Assembly: GCA_902792635.1 (NCBI GenBank)
Contig: CADBAG010000002.1
Span: 2,918 to 66,917, forward strand
DNA from: an uncultured Prevotellaceae bacterium
Lineage (GTDB): Bacteria > Bacteroidota > Bacteroidia > Bacteroidales > Bacteroidaceae
Direction of reading: 5' to 3'
DNA: 64,000 bases
Of this stretch, positions 47,128 to 56,421 are shown in pieces. The notes beneath the pieces are model-generated. The model was not told where the DNA came from. It ran no database searches and saw only the letters and a list, made by a program, of their open reading frames with translations. Numbering within the stretch: position 1 is the stretch's first letter; each line of letters opens with the position of its first letter. Both the position numbers and the translations under genes were made by a program.

Positions 47128-50100
47128 TCAATTATTGTTGATGACGACCAATTTCTTAGCTTTGGAAGCTACTGAACTGCCATCAGCCGACATTCGCACG
47201 CGATAAAGGTACACGCCGGTCTGAAGTCGTTGTCCATTGCTCTGCGTCAGATCCCAGTTCACTGTGTAAGACCCTGCCTGTGTTCCGCTCTCTGACGAGG
47301 TCCAGAGCTGACGACCACTCATGTCGAAGACATCAATCGTGACATTGACATTGCAGCCGGCAAGACTGTGACTGATGATGAATGTCGTACTCGTGGAAGC
47401 GGGATTCTTCGACACATCCACACTGTAGATCGTCGGCGACAACGACTTGACGACATTAAACGTCAACTTCGCTGTTGAACAGTTGTTCATCGTATCCCAG
47501 GCGCGGAAAAGCAGGGAATGGGAACCGGGTTCCAACTCGGGTATATTATAATAGGTACTGCCACTTGTATAAGAGCCGAAGTCGTAAGCAAAGTTATCAT
47601 TGAGGTCATAGGTCTTATTTGCATCGCCGTCAATGATCAATTCGAGATTATGCCCCACACCGTTGCCGGTAGCATTGATGCCACTCTCGTCCGTGAGCTG
47701 TGCCACGAAGTAAGGAGCGGTGTTCACATTGCCGCCATTAGTAAACTCCGGACTGTTGAGGTAACAGAAGATTTTAGGCCCAACAGTATCGGTCTTCTCA
47801 CTGTTGGCATCACCCAAGAGCAGATTCTCTGAATAGCCGTGTGCACGCAAGGTCCGGTCATCACTGACAGCAAAAGCATTGATAAGTCCTGAGCCGCCGT
47901 CGTAGTTAAGGTCAAAGGGCACAACGAAAGACACAGCAAACTTTCCGTTGACAATACTGTCACTGCCACTAAAGACCGTCTTCAGTCGGTCGTAATAAGT
48001 GAAAGCCGTATCGGTGACCTCTGCACTCGTGTTCTCGCGACAAGTGACGAGTTGCTTGGAGTCGAGCACCTGCAGCGAAGCCACACCGCGGAAACTATTG
48101 CTGCCTTCCACATGTCCGGCAACGCGTGCCACCTTACCGGCATAAGCCGATATAGTTTTGCCCACAGCTACAGGCGATCCATTGATTGAATCGATGACCA
48201 CCGTTCCCGTGGGTTGGTTCAGCGAAATGGCCGGATCGCCGAGCAGCGCATACTGCAGTTTGTTCACCGTGACATCACCATTGAAGCTCCCGAGCTTGAT
48301 CAGTTCGTTCTTCGCCAGTCGTTGGGCCTCACCCAAGGTCATCGGCTTGCCATTGTCGCTGCTCAGGACATACCGGAGATAAGCATTGTTAATCAGACGG
48401 TTATAGTTCTCATACACTGTACGTGTCGTTCCATAAACCGCCACGGCACCACCGTCATCGTCCGTGACCGTCGCTACGCCGATATTATCTTCCACGCCAT
48501 CGAACGCCATGATGTCACAGGCTGCGAAGATCCACAGCGGCAGGTTTTTGTTCGTGAAGGCTTTATAATCGTCGAGCATCAGGATCTTCTCATGCGCCAA
48601 CTGCGTGGCACTGCCGTGACCGCAATAGTCCATGATCAGTGCACCTTGCGTCTGCTGCTTCTTGATAAGATCCGTCACCTCGGGATAGGTATTACCCGTA
48701 GACGAAGCCACCTCGGTGTAGGCATCCCACATCACTTTCTTGATGCGGTAAGCGGGATGCAGCGACTGCACCGTCTCCACGGCTTCTTCGGTATCACGCA
48801 TGTGGATGTTGTTGTTGCCGTCATCGCCCATGAACATCAGGGTGTTCTCCCAGTCGCCGGCATTGGCATTCTTCACATAACTGATGGTCTTGTCGACCAT
48901 CACCTTGGCATCAGCTTCTGTAAGTACGGGGAAGCGGCCGACAGCCACATCGCTCATGTCGAGTTTCTGCCCTTTGTCACCTGTGCCGAGGTTCGTACCC
49001 TCGCCATCATCAAGATAAGTGAAGAAACCGTCATCGACATAGCAGTAGATGGCATTGAAGGAGTTTTCGCTCTCATAAGCCAAGAGGAGGTCATCGGGAT
49101 CGAGGCCTTGACAGTCGGAGGTCAACAAACGGTTATCCCACACGCAACCACCGAAGAGCAAGAGATACTTAGGCAGATCCTTCTCTGTCTGTGCACGGTC
49201 GTAGAGCATCTTCATGTAACGGCGATAAGCGTTGGCATCGGGGGTACCGCTTGAGAACTCATTGTAGAGCTCGTCAGCCGGAACGATGTTCACGCGCAGC
49301 GAGTCGTGCTGCTCATGGAAGGCTGCGAGACGCTGAGCCTGGGTAAGGAGCTTCTGAGAAGTCGGGATGATGATGACCATGTCGGCCTGTGGATCGGCAT
49401 GGTGATCCTGGTTGGCAATGTTATACACGTACTGGGGTGCAGAGAACGAGCCCCTGAGGTTCGGCGCTGCCTTCGGCTTATCCCATGCGGCTGATACGTA
49501 GTCGAGACGCATAGGGCCACCCGACAGTACGGTGATCTTCACGGTATCGGTCAGGGAGGCGCTCACCGCCTGCGTGTATGTAGCGCGACTCTCATTGCCG
49601 TGGTCATACTCGTCATTGATGGCGACAGTGAGGTTGCCCACAGTCTTGCCGTTGATGCTCACCTGTGCCGTCATGGCAGTACCGGCAGTGACGCTCACAG
49701 AGAACTTCCCCGTCGTGGTGCCTTCCGGATGGGTCAGCACGATGGTCTGACTGCTGCCTGCCGACACAGCCGTGGGGTCAAAGAGGTTGCGGCCGCCCGG
49801 ATACCAACTGTAGCCGTCGACCTCATGCAGACTGTGATAGTCGTCGGCAGAGGGATAGAAGCTATTGATAAATGTTGTCGAGTCGACGGTGGCAATGACC
49901 GAGTCGTTCTCGGTCAAGAAATAATAGCCATAGTCGGAATACGGGTTGCGCGTGCGGCGCGCGGCATCGTTACTGCTCCAGCTCACTGGACCTTTGGCAT
50001 AGAACAACCGATGGCCGTTGACGGTACATGTAGCCACCTCATGCAGGTCGTCGGTTTCAGCAAGTTTGTCACCATCAAGCACCTCATCCTGCAGGTTACC

Positions 50101-50811
50101 GCCATAGCCATAGATATGCACGCGGCTCAGGTCAGAGAATCCTGCTTGTCGTATCAGGCCCTGCGTGAGTTCATACACGCCGGAGGCCGGCACCCGGATC
50201 TTGGCCCACGTGCCGGTTCGCAATACGGAGTGGGAGGCATACCTTTTTGAAGTTAGGAGTGAGGAGTTTTTTGAAGTTAGGAGTGAGGAGTTAGGAGTTA
50301 GGAGTTTTGAGCGGCTCTTTGCACTGCTCGCCGTATTGCTCTCTGTATTCTTTATTCTTTCTTCTTTATTCTTTAGCGAAGCGTTTCTTTCTTCTTTATT
50401 CTTTAGCTTCGCGGCACGCGAAGCGTCAATACGCAGCATGAAGCTGACGAGGATCTGGTATTTGCCATTGCGATAGACGAGCGGACAGAAACTGATGCGA
50501 AGCATCGGACGCTTGCGGTCGGTGACGACAGCCCGTGAGATGACGGGCAACTCCGGCAAACTATCAGTGCTCAACTTATGATAATTGGCCACATCCGTCG
50601 CCGTCATATCAATATACTCAGGGTAGAGGATCGTCGCTGTATACACAGAGTCGGCATAGTCGGCCGGCAGCGGCATGGTATAGGCAAACGTGGGCATGAC
50701 ACTGTCCACACTCACCTGCGCCGAGGTGAGGTTAAAGAAGCGCTGAGCACATGATGGCATACTGACCAACAGGACAGCGAGTATAATGAGTAAGCGGAGA
50801 TGTTTCGCCAT
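47128..50811 (-). CDS. porU: Type IX secretion system sortase PorU (C25 peptidase family)
   Basis: The 1227-residue surface protease removes the C-terminal signal of secreted cargo and joins it to anionic LPS. A signal peptide and propeptide precede the gingipain-like catalytic domain: His in MDYCGHGSATQLAHE near residue 720 and Cys in WIFAACDIMAFDG near 755. Ig-like domains follow, and the C-terminus has its own type IX signal (VYLYRVRMSADGSSVASKAK then KLVVINNN). Residues about 125-186 (KLKNKEERN.. to ..SSLLTSK) are encoded by two simple-repeat families and sit directly before the conserved SVLRTGTWAKIRV segment, so they look like a recent in-frame insertion. Operon: 14 bp after the FAH gene, 40 bp before porV. 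Confidence 0.93.
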   Translation of the reverse strand: MAKHLRLLIILAVLLVSMPSCAQRFFNLTSAQVSVDSVMPTFAYTMPLPADYADSVYTATILYPEYIDMTATDVANYHKLSTDSLPELPVISRAVVTDRKRPMLRISFCPLVYRNGKYQILVSFMLRIDASRAAKLKNKEERNASLKNKEERIKNTESNTASSAKSRSKLLTPNSSLLTSKNSSLLTSKRYASHSVLRTGTWAKIRVPASGVYELTQGLIRQAGFSDLSRVHIYGYGGNLQDEVLDGDKLAETDDLHEVATCTVNGHRLFYAKGPVSWSSNDAARRTRNPYSDYGYYFLTENDSVIATVDSTTFINSFYPSADDYHSLHEVDGYSWYPGGRNLFDPTAVSAGSSQTIVLTHPEGTTTGKFSVSVTAGTAMTAQVSINGKTVGNLTVAINDEYDHGNESRATYTQAVSASLTDTVKITVLSGGPMRLDYVSAAWDKPKAAPNLRGSFSAPQYVYNIANQDHHADPQADMVIIIPTSQKLLTQAQRLAAFHEQHDSLRVNIVPADELYNEFSSGTPDANAYRRYMKMLYDRAQTEKDLPKYLLLFGGCVWDNRLLTSDCQGLDPDDLLLAYESENSFNAIYCYVDDGFFTYLDDGEGTNLGTGDKGQKLDMSDVAVGRFPVLTEADAKVMVDKTISYVKNANAGDWENTLMFMGDDGNNNIHMRDTEEAVETVQSLHPAYRIKKVMWDAYTEVASSTGNTYPEVTDLIKKQQTQGALIMDYCGHGSATQLAHEKILMLDDYKAFTNKNLPLWIFAACDIMAFDGVEDNIGVATVTDDDGGAVAVYGTTRTVYENYNRLINNAYLRYVLSSDNGKPMTLGEAQRLAKNELIKLGSFNGDVTVNKLQYALLGDPAISLNQPTGTVVIDSINGSPVAVGKTISAYAGKVARVAGHVEGSNSFRGVASLQVLDSKQLVTCRENTSAEVTDTAFTYYDRLKTVFSGSDSIVNGKFAVSFVVPFDLNYDGGSGLINAFAVSDDRTLRAHGYSENLLLGDANSEKTDTVGPKIFCYLNSPEFTNGGNVNTAPYFVAQLTDESGINATGNGVGHNLELIIDGDANKTYDLNDNFAYDFGSYTSGSTYYNIPELEPGSHSLLFRAWDTMNNCSTAKLTFNVVKSLSPTIYSVDVSKNPASTSTTFIISHSLAGCNVNVTIDVFDMSGRQLWTSSESGTQAGSYTVNWDLTQSNGQRLQTGVYLYRVRMSADGSSVASKAKKLVVINNN
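50253..50312. repeat. AGGAGTT/AGTGAGG repeat inside porU
   Basis: TTTGAAGTTAGGAGTGAGGAG occurs twice in part, followed by TTAGGAG units. Same unit as the 10779-10921 array. On the coding strand it reads LLTPNSSLLTSKNSSLLTSK. Confidence 0.75.
50334..50415. repeat. TTCTTTATTC repeat inside porU
   Basis: Two copies of TTCTTCTTTATTCTTTAGC with a GCGAAGCG connector. Same element as at 2145-2181 and 35347-35402. On the coding strand it reads LKNKEER twice. Confidence 0.75.
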
Positions 50812-50825
50812 ATAAGTCCTTTATT

Positions 50826-51443
50826 CTACTTGCATCTGCATTCCAATACTTTCCGTTCTTCGATCCAGCCTTCAAGGAGGTCGCCGATATGCACGGGGCC
50901 GACACCTGCAGGAGTACCCGTGAAGATGAGGTCGCCGGTCTTGAGCGTGAAATACTTACTGACATAAGCCACGATGTCATCCACCGAGCGCAACATGTCG
51001 CCCGTATATCCCTCCTGCACCGTCTTGCCGTTGATGTCAAGATGGAAACGGAGGCGCTGGATGTCTGGCAGCAGGTCTTTCGGCACCCACTCGCCGATGG
51101 TCGCGGCCCCGTCGAAACTCTTGGCGAGGTCCCACGGCTGTCCGTTCTGCGAGAGCCGTTGCTGCAGCTCACGTGCCGTGAAGTCGATACCAAGCGTCAC
51201 GGCGTCATAGTAACGATGGGCGAAGCGCACAGGCACGGTCTTGCCAAGCTTGCACACACGCACCACGACCTCTGCCTCATAGTCGATACGTCCGAGGTCG
51301 TCGGGGATGAAGAACGGCTTCCTGTTCTTCTGAAGGCTCGAGTCAGCCTTCAGGAAGATAACAGGCTCGTCTACTTTCAACAACGTATCTTTCAGCTCTT
51401 TATTGTGTTGGGAATAGTTCATCCCCACGCAGAATATCTTCAT
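50826..51443 (-). CDS. Fumarylacetoacetate hydrolase family protein
   Basis: A 205-residue enzyme of the compact FAH fold (YcgM/FAHD1-like). MKIFCVGMNYSQHNKEL starts the protein; the metal ligands lie in DYEAEVVVRV near residue 60 and in TLGIDFTARELQQ near 95, and GDLIFTGTPAGVGPVHIGD is the conserved C-terminal motif. Relatives decarboxylate oxaloacetate or hydrolyse acylpyruvates. The start at 51443 is preferred; the longer frame reads into a GGGGCGG hairpin. It heads the porU-porV-ispF operon, although its function is probably unrelated to secretion. Confidence 0.9.
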   Translation of the reverse strand: MKIFCVGMNYSQHNKELKDTLLKVDEPVIFLKADSSLQKNRKPFFIPDDLGRIDYEAEVVVRVCKLGKTVPVRFAHRYYDAVTLGIDFTARELQQRLSQNGQPWDLAKSFDGAATIGEWVPKDLLPDIQRLRFHLDINGKTVQEGYTGDMLRSVDDIVAYVSKYFTLKTGDLIFTGTPAGVGPVHIGDLLEGWIEERKVLECRCK

Positions 51444-51515
51444 AGCAATAATATTTATGTCTTGCCGGGGCGGCCTCCGTGGCCGCCCGCAATAGCAGGG
51501 CAACCATTATCGTTG

Positions 51516-51523
51516 CAAAGATA
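51516..51523 (-). promoter_or_regulatory. -7 box (TATCTTTG) of the FAH-porU-porV-ispF operon
   Basis: Reads TATCTTTG on the minus strand, about 73 bp upstream of ATG 51443. The leader contains the GGGGCGGCC/GGCCGCCC hairpin at 51467-51489. Confidence 0.5.
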
Positions 51524-51558
51524 GCATAAAATATTGAGACTTCTTCGCGATAATTGCT

Positions 51559-51566
51559 TATCTTTG
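51559..51566 (+). promoter_or_regulatory. -7 box (TATCTTTG) upstream of repeat R9 and the response regulator
   Basis: Matches TAnnTTTG; a TTG at 51534-51536 gives a -33 with 22-bp spacing. No better promoter is seen between R9 and the gene, so the transcript would carry R9 as a leader of about 380 nt. Confidence 0.45.
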
Positions 51567-51596
51567 CATAAGAAAATGATTCGAGCTATATGGTTG

Positions 51597-51903
51597 ACAA
51601 CATAGGTCCCCAAAAGGGGCCAACATGGTTAGTTAATAAGCACCTCGGAGAGGTGCCACATGGTTAGCCCCAGGTAAGGAGCGCAGCGACGCAACCTGGG
51701 GTTTCGGTATGGTGACGGTACGTTGCATCCCGGCCTCGAAGAGGGCGAACATGGTTTAAACCCCAGCACCTATGCCAGCATCCAGTTCTTGTTCGCCCTC
51801 TTCGAGGCCGACAGGTCAGGTTAAATCTCCCAATCTGAGACCCCAGGTTACGTCGCTGCGCTCCTTACCTGGGGCTAACCATGTTCAACCTCTTCGAGGT
51901 TGC
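51597..51903. repeat. Hairpin-mosaic repeat (locus R9)
   Basis: Modules: GGTCCCC/GGGGCC near 51607, GCACCTC/GAGGTGC, CCCCAGGT/ACCTGGGG in one orientation (about 51668-51702), the GGCCTCGAAGAGGGCGAACATGG module and its inverse, CCCCAGGT/ACCTGGGG in the opposite orientation (about 51841-51875), and CAACCTC/GAGGTTG. Here both long hairpins are of the AGGT type and face each other. Confidence 0.85.
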
Positions 51904-51952
51904 TCTACTAAGTCAATTTGAGAGCAGAAAGAACCAAAAAATAATTATCAGC

Positions 51953-53293
51953 ATGAAACACGGAACGATCCTTATCGTCGACGACAACCGTAATATCCTT
52001 GCCACAGTGAGGATGATCCTCGAAAACACCTTCGAGAAGATCGTCACCATCGCCAGTCCCGGCAATATCCCCGCACGACTGCGTGAGGATAAGCCCGACG
52101 TGGTACTGCTCGACATGAACTTCCAGAGCGGTATCAACACGGGCAATGAGGGTATCTTCTGGCTCCACGAGATCAAACGCATGCGGCCGCAGACACAGGT
52201 CGTGCTCTTCACGGCTTATGCCGACATCGACCTTGCTGTGCGCGGCATCAAAGAGGGAGCGGCCGACTTCATCGTCAAACCCTTCGACAACGCGAAGCTC
52301 ATCACGACGCTCACGGACGCCTACCACAAGACCCGCAAGGCATCAAACCACAAGAGCAACGACAAGCAGCAGGGTGCGATGTTCTGGGGCTCATCGGCCT
52401 CGATGCAGGATCTGCAACTCATGGTCGAGAAGGTGGCACCGACGGATGCCAACATCCTCATCACGGGTGAGAACGGCACGGGTAAGGAGGTCCTGGCGCG
52501 TGAGATTCACCGCCTCTCGCAGCGTGCTGACGGCCCGATGGTGGCGGTTGACTTAGGTGCAGTGACAGAGACGTTGTTTGAGAGCGAGCTCTTCGGTCAC
52601 ATGAAAGGCGCGTTCACGGATGCCAAGGCCGACAAGCCGGGTAAGTTTGAGCTGGCCAACGGCGGCACACTCTTCCTTGACGAGATCGGCAACCTCAGTT
52701 ATGGTCTCCAGGCAAAGCTTCTCACGGCGCTGCAGCGGCGTTGCATCGTGCGTGTGGGTGGTTCGAAGGAGATCCCCATCGATGTGCGCCTCATCTGCGC
52801 CACGAACAAAGACTTGCAGAAGATGGTGGCGGAAGGGACATTCCGCGAGGATCTGCTCTATCGCATCAACACCATCCATCTCCACCTGCCTCCCATGAGG
52901 GAGCGCAAAGGCGACATCGCGGACCTCGCCCGACGGTTCCTCAACCGATACGCTACGATGTACAACCGCACGGACATGACACTGTCTGACGAGGCGGCAG
53001 AGCGTATCGAACAACTGCCGTGGCCGGGTAACATCCGCGAACTGCAGCATGCCATGGAAAAGGCAGTCATCCTTACCGACGGAAACGTCATCGGCCCGGA
53101 GGTCTTTGCCTCCAAGCCTACAACGGAAAGCATAGCGATAGACACGAAGGAGCCACAGACGCTCGACGAGATGGAGAAGGCGATGATCGCCAAGACTATC
53201 CGGCTGTGTGGCGGCAACCTCTCACAAGTGGCGCAGCAGCTCGACATCTCCCGCCAGACGCTCTACAACAAGATCAAGAAATATGGGCTGTAG
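51953..53293 (+). CDS. NtrC-family sigma-54-dependent response regulator
   Basis: A 446-residue regulator. The receiver domain (ILIVDDNRN; phospho-acceptor Asp in VVLLDMNF near residue 54; Lys in IVKPFD) is followed by an AAA+ domain with Walker A GENGTGKEVLAR near 170, the sigma-54 contact loop in FGHMKGAFTDAKAD near 220, Walker B GGTLFLDEIGNLS and the arginine-finger region. A Fis-type helix-turn-helix ends the protein (LSQVAQQLDISRQTLYNKIK). The contact loop reads GAFTDA rather than GAFTGA, a variant common in this phylum. ATG 51953 is chosen; the upstream frame from 51881 is encoded by the repeat R9. A kinase gene follows. The likely target is the efflux operon promoter at 34426-34441. 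Confidence 0.94.
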   Translation: MKHGTILIVDDNRNILATVRMILENTFEKIVTIASPGNIPARLREDKPDVVLLDMNFQSGINTGNEGIFWLHEIKRMRPQTQVVLFTAYADIDLAVRGIKEGAADFIVKPFDNAKLITTLTDAYHKTRKASNHKSNDKQQGAMFWGSSASMQDLQLMVEKVAPTDANILITGENGTGKEVLAREIHRLSQRADGPMVAVDLGAVTETLFESELFGHMKGAFTDAKADKPGKFELANGGTLFLDEIGNLSYGLQAKLLTALQRRCIVRVGGSKEIPIDVRLICATNKDLQKMVAEGTFREDLLYRINTIHLHLPPMRERKGDIADLARRFLNRYATMYNRTDMTLSDEAAERIEQLPWPGNIRELQHAMEKAVILTDGNVIGPEVFASKPTTESIAIDTKEPQTLDEMEKAMIAKTIRLCGGNLSQVAQQLDISRQTLYNKIKKYGL

Positions 53294-53330
53294 GTTAGTT
53301 CCCAGGGTGCGTGCTCACACGGATTCTTTC

Positions 53331-53466
53331 TCACACGGATCTTAAAGATCTTAAAGATTATTACGCCGCTTTGCGGCTACACATACCCAGTAGCGGCACT
53401 TTTGGGGCTTCATCTATCGCGTAGCGAATAGCGTAGCCATCTTTAAAATCTTTATAATCCGTGTGA
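53331..53466. mobile_element. 136-bp inverted-repeat element between regulator and kinase
   Basis: The 28-bp ends starting TCACACGGAT (53331-53358 and the complement of 53439-53466) match at 25 of 28 positions. The core has a GCCGC/GCGGC hairpin and a GCGTAGCGAATAGCGTAG stretch. It contains no gene. It resembles a MITE or snap-back repeat. Confidence 0.55.
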
Positions 53467-53507
53467 AAATAGATCTTGGGAAGATACACTTTTTATGAAA
53501 TGTAGTT

Positions 53508-54668
53508 ATGATTTACGTTATCATTCTCTTGCTCCTTCTTTCTCTGATCCTTAACATCGTGTTGTGGCATCGCTACCGCCGCAATGCACACAAGGTGTCG
53601 TTTCTCTTCAATGCTATCGACAATGGCGACTTCTCCTTCCGCTTCCCCGAGACGAAGTCGAAGGATGATGAACTCGTCAACGCTTCCCTCAACCGAATCA
53701 AGACCATCCTTCAGCATGCACGCAACGAACAGATAGAGCGGGAGAAATACTATGAGGTTATCCTCGACTCAGTAGACACTGGCATTCTTGTCGTCGACGA
53801 GCAACGCGGTCTCGTGCTCCGCTCCAACAAGGCAGCCCGCACGATGCTCAAAAGGCAGACCATCACACATATCTCCCAGGTGTCTGACCGTCTCTCTGCC
53901 TTCTCCATGCGCGAGTCGCACACGACCTTACAAGGCAAGAAAGTGATGATCATGGCATTCAGCGATATTCACGGAGAACTCGCTAACCAGGAGATCGATG
54001 CCTGGGTGAAACTCATCCGCGTACTGACGCATGAGATCATGAACACCATCACACCAGTCATCGCACTCAGCGACACATCAACAACCCCAACAACTTCAAC
54101 AACTAAGACAACAGACTCGGTACCAAGTACGGCCTCAGAGGAGCAGGAGAAGCTCCGCATCATCCATTCCACAAGCGTCGAGCTGATGGAGTTCGTGGAG
54201 AACTATCGTAAGTTCACACACGTGCCGACGCCCCTCCCCACTCTTTTCTATGTCAAGCCTTTCGTGGCCCGACTCGCAAACCTTGCGGAGCACTGGCTTA
54301 AGCCGGGCTGCACGATCCATGTCAACATCGAGCCGGAGGACCTAATGGTCTATGCCGACGAGGGACTGACGAGTCGCGTGGTGAGTAACCTCATAAAAAA
54401 TGCCGCCGAAGCCATAGGCAACGACGGCAATATTATGATTCATGCTTATACGGGTGAGCACGACAATGTGACGATAGACATCTCTGACGATGGTCCTGCC
54501 ATTCCTCCCGACCTTGCGGCTCATATCTTCGTTCCGTTCTTTACGACGAAGAAACAAGGCAGTGGCATCGGCCTGTCTATCTCCCGCCAGATCATGCGGA
54601 CGATGGGTGGGATGATTGAGTTAGTCAGCAATACCGAGCCCACCACCTTCCGGTTAACGTTCCAGTAG
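53508..54668 (+). CDS. Sensor histidine kinase paired with the sigma-54 regulator
   Basis: A 386-residue kinase. One N-terminal membrane helix (MIYVIILLLLLSLILNIVLW), then a HAMP/PAS-like cytoplasmic region (about 40-165; GILVVDEQRGLVLRSNKAA), the phospho-acceptor His in VLTHEIMNTITPV near residue 177, and a complete HATPase domain: NLIKNAAEAI, DISDDGPAIP, FFTTKKQGSGIGLSIS. A Thr-rich linker (STTPTTSTTKTTDS, about residues 189-202) interrupts the two helices of the dimerisation domain and is encoded by a CAACAACTTC-type low-complexity stretch. Without a periplasmic domain it likely senses a membrane or cytoplasmic signal. Confidence 0.92.
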   Translation: MIYVIILLLLLSLILNIVLWHRYRRNAHKVSFLFNAIDNGDFSFRFPETKSKDDELVNASLNRIKTILQHARNEQIEREKYYEVILDSVDTGILVVDEQRGLVLRSNKAARTMLKRQTITHISQVSDRLSAFSMRESHTTLQGKKVMIMAFSDIHGELANQEIDAWVKLIRVLTHEIMNTITPVIALSDTSTTPTTSTTKTTDSVPSTASEEQEKLRIIHSTSVELMEFVENYRKFTHVPTPLPTLFYVKPFVARLANLAEHWLKPGCTIHVNIEPEDLMVYADEGLTSRVVSNLIKNAAEAIGNDGNIMIHAYTGEHDNVTIDISDDGPAIPPDLAAHIFVPFFTTKKQGSGIGLSISRQIMRTMGGMIELVSNTEPTTFRLTFQ

Positions 54669-54681
54669 TTAGTCTATCACG

Positions 54682-54994
54682 TCAGCACCTCGGAGAGGTG
54701 CCACATGCTTAGCCCCACGTGAGGCGAAGCCGAAACGTGGGGTTTAAGCCAAGTGCCGTTTCGCTGCAATCCGGCCTCGAAGAGGGCGAACATGGTCGGG
54801 ATGCTGGTGAACACGACCAGGGTAACAGGTGTTGACAATAACCATGTTCGCCCTCTTCGAGGCCGACAGGACAGGTTAAGCCACCCGATTCCAAACCCCA
54901 GGTTGCGTCGCTGCGCTCCTTACCTGGGGCTAACCATGTGGCACCTCTCCGAGGTGCTTATCCATTGAGAGCGTTAATTTCCAACCGTACAGGT
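54682..54994. repeat. Hairpin-mosaic repeat (locus R10)
   Basis: Between convergent genes. Modules: GCACCTC/GAGGTGC, CCCCACGT/ACGTGGGG, the GGCCTCGAAGAGGGCGAACATGG module and its inverse, CCCCAGGT/ACCTGGGG, GCACCTC/GAGGTGC and the terminal AACCGTACAG (54985-54994). The last 95 bp match R1 with only a few changes. Confidence 0.85.
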
Positions 54995-54999
54995 CAAAT

Positions 55000-56322
55000 T
55001 TATTTCTCTTTGATCGCTTTCACGGCAATGGCACCGAGCACCAGGCTGATGCCTGCGATGATCATCATGTTGCTCTGCACGGAACCCACAAGGCCGAGGA
55101 GCACACCACCGATGGCGGCAGCGACAATCTGCGGCACGCAGATGGTACCATTGAAGAGGCCGAGGTAAGCACCCATATGCCCATAGCCCTGCAGCGCATT
55201 CGTGACGAAGGTGAAAGGCATGGCGAGCATGGCAGCCCAAGCACAACCGATGAGCAGGAACGGGATAAACAGCAGATACTGATCGTGAATGAAAGCACAA
55301 GCGGCGAAGCCGATGCCTCCAAGGACAAGACTCAGAGAATAAGCAACCTTGCGGTTCTTGAACTTCGGCAGGATCGGTGCCCAGATAACGGAGCCGATGG
55401 CCTGAACGGCAAAGAGGATACCTACCCAGTTGCCAGCTTCCTGATAACCTGCACTCGTCACATCCGTCGTGCCCCAGCAGTTATCAGCTACAGTTCCTGC
55501 TGTGTAGGTCCACATATACATGAAAGCGAACCAGCAGAAGAACTGCACGAGACCAACCTTCCAGAAAGTAGCAGGAGCATTCTTCAGCAGTACGAACCAG
55601 TTGCTTGAGCCTTCTTCTTTCTCTGCTACTTCCTTCTTCGAACCGTTATATTCCTCATACTCCTTTGGTGGCCACTCCTTCACTTTCCACACGGTATAGA
55701 TGACACAGAGGATCAGGATAGCGGCACCGACATAGAAACTGTAGATCACGGAATCGGGGATGGTTCCCTTAGGAGCGGTGTTGGCGATGCCTAATGCAGC
55801 GAAGACGAATGGGAAGACATAACCGACGAGCGAGCCGGCATTGCACAAGAAGCTCTGGATGGAATAGGCCGTACCTTTCTGCTTCTCGTTAACCATGTCG
55901 CCAACGAGCATCTTGAACGGTTGCATAGCCATATTGATACTCGTGTCGAGGAACATCAGAGAGATCAGGCCGAAAGTCATGGCTGTGCTCACTGTCATGC
56001 CGAAGGAGCCGGAGTTAGGCAACAGGCACATCACGAGTACGGCGATAGCGGCACCGATGAAGAGGTAAGGGATACGACGGCCGAAGCGGCACCACGTCTT
56101 ATCGGAGCAGGTACCCACGATAGGCTGCACGAGGATTCCCATCAACGGTGGGAGGATCCAGAAGTAACTCAGTGAGTGCGGATCGGCACCAAGCGTAGCA
56201 AAGATACGTGAGATATTGGCGCTCTGCAGCGCATAAGCGATCTGCACGCCGAAGAAGCCGAAGCTGAGGTTCCACAGACCCCAGAACGACATGTTCGGCT
56301 TCTCTTTCAATTGATTGTCCAT
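55000..56322 (-). CDS. Sugar transporter of the major facilitator superfamily
   Basis: A 440-residue inner-membrane protein with about twelve membrane segments. The N-terminal LWNLSFGFFGVQIAYALQSA and the first cytoplasmic loop SDKTWCRFGRRIPYL (the MFS RxGRR signature) resemble SLC45/sucrose-maltose symporters that sit in Bacteroidetes maltose and starch loci. It lies 99 bp after the LacI gene on the same strand, and the susDEF genes follow upstream of both. It most likely imports maltose or maltooligosaccharides into the cytoplasm, where MalQ acts. Substrate is inferred from context. Confidence 0.87.
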   Translation of the reverse strand: MDNQLKEKPNMSFWGLWNLSFGFFGVQIAYALQSANISRIFATLGADPHSLSYFWILPPLMGILVQPIVGTCSDKTWCRFGRRIPYLFIGAAIAVLVMCLLPNSGSFGMTVSTAMTFGLISLMFLDTSINMAMQPFKMLVGDMVNEKQKGTAYSIQSFLCNAGSLVGYVFPFVFAALGIANTAPKGTIPDSVIYSFYVGAAILILCVIYTVWKVKEWPPKEYEEYNGSKKEVAEKEEGSSNWFVLLKNAPATFWKVGLVQFFCWFAFMYMWTYTAGTVADNCWGTTDVTSAGYQEAGNWVGILFAVQAIGSVIWAPILPKFKNRKVAYSLSLVLGGIGFAACAFIHDQYLLFIPFLLIGCAWAAMLAMPFTFVTNALQGYGHMGAYLGLFNGTICVPQIVAAAIGGVLLGLVGSVQSNMMIIAGISLVLGAIAVKAIKEK

Positions 56323-56421
56323 ATTATTTTATTTTTATTATTTCGTTTGATCCGTTATTGCCACTTGCCCCCTATGGTATTCTTGGCTCCCTCCCTACGG
56401 GGGAGGGCTGGGGAGAGACCC

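Noticed and set aside
51881-51952. N-terminal extension of the response regulator beginning MFNLFEV
   Set aside because: It is encoded by the repeat R9; the receiver domain starts naturally at ATG 51953.
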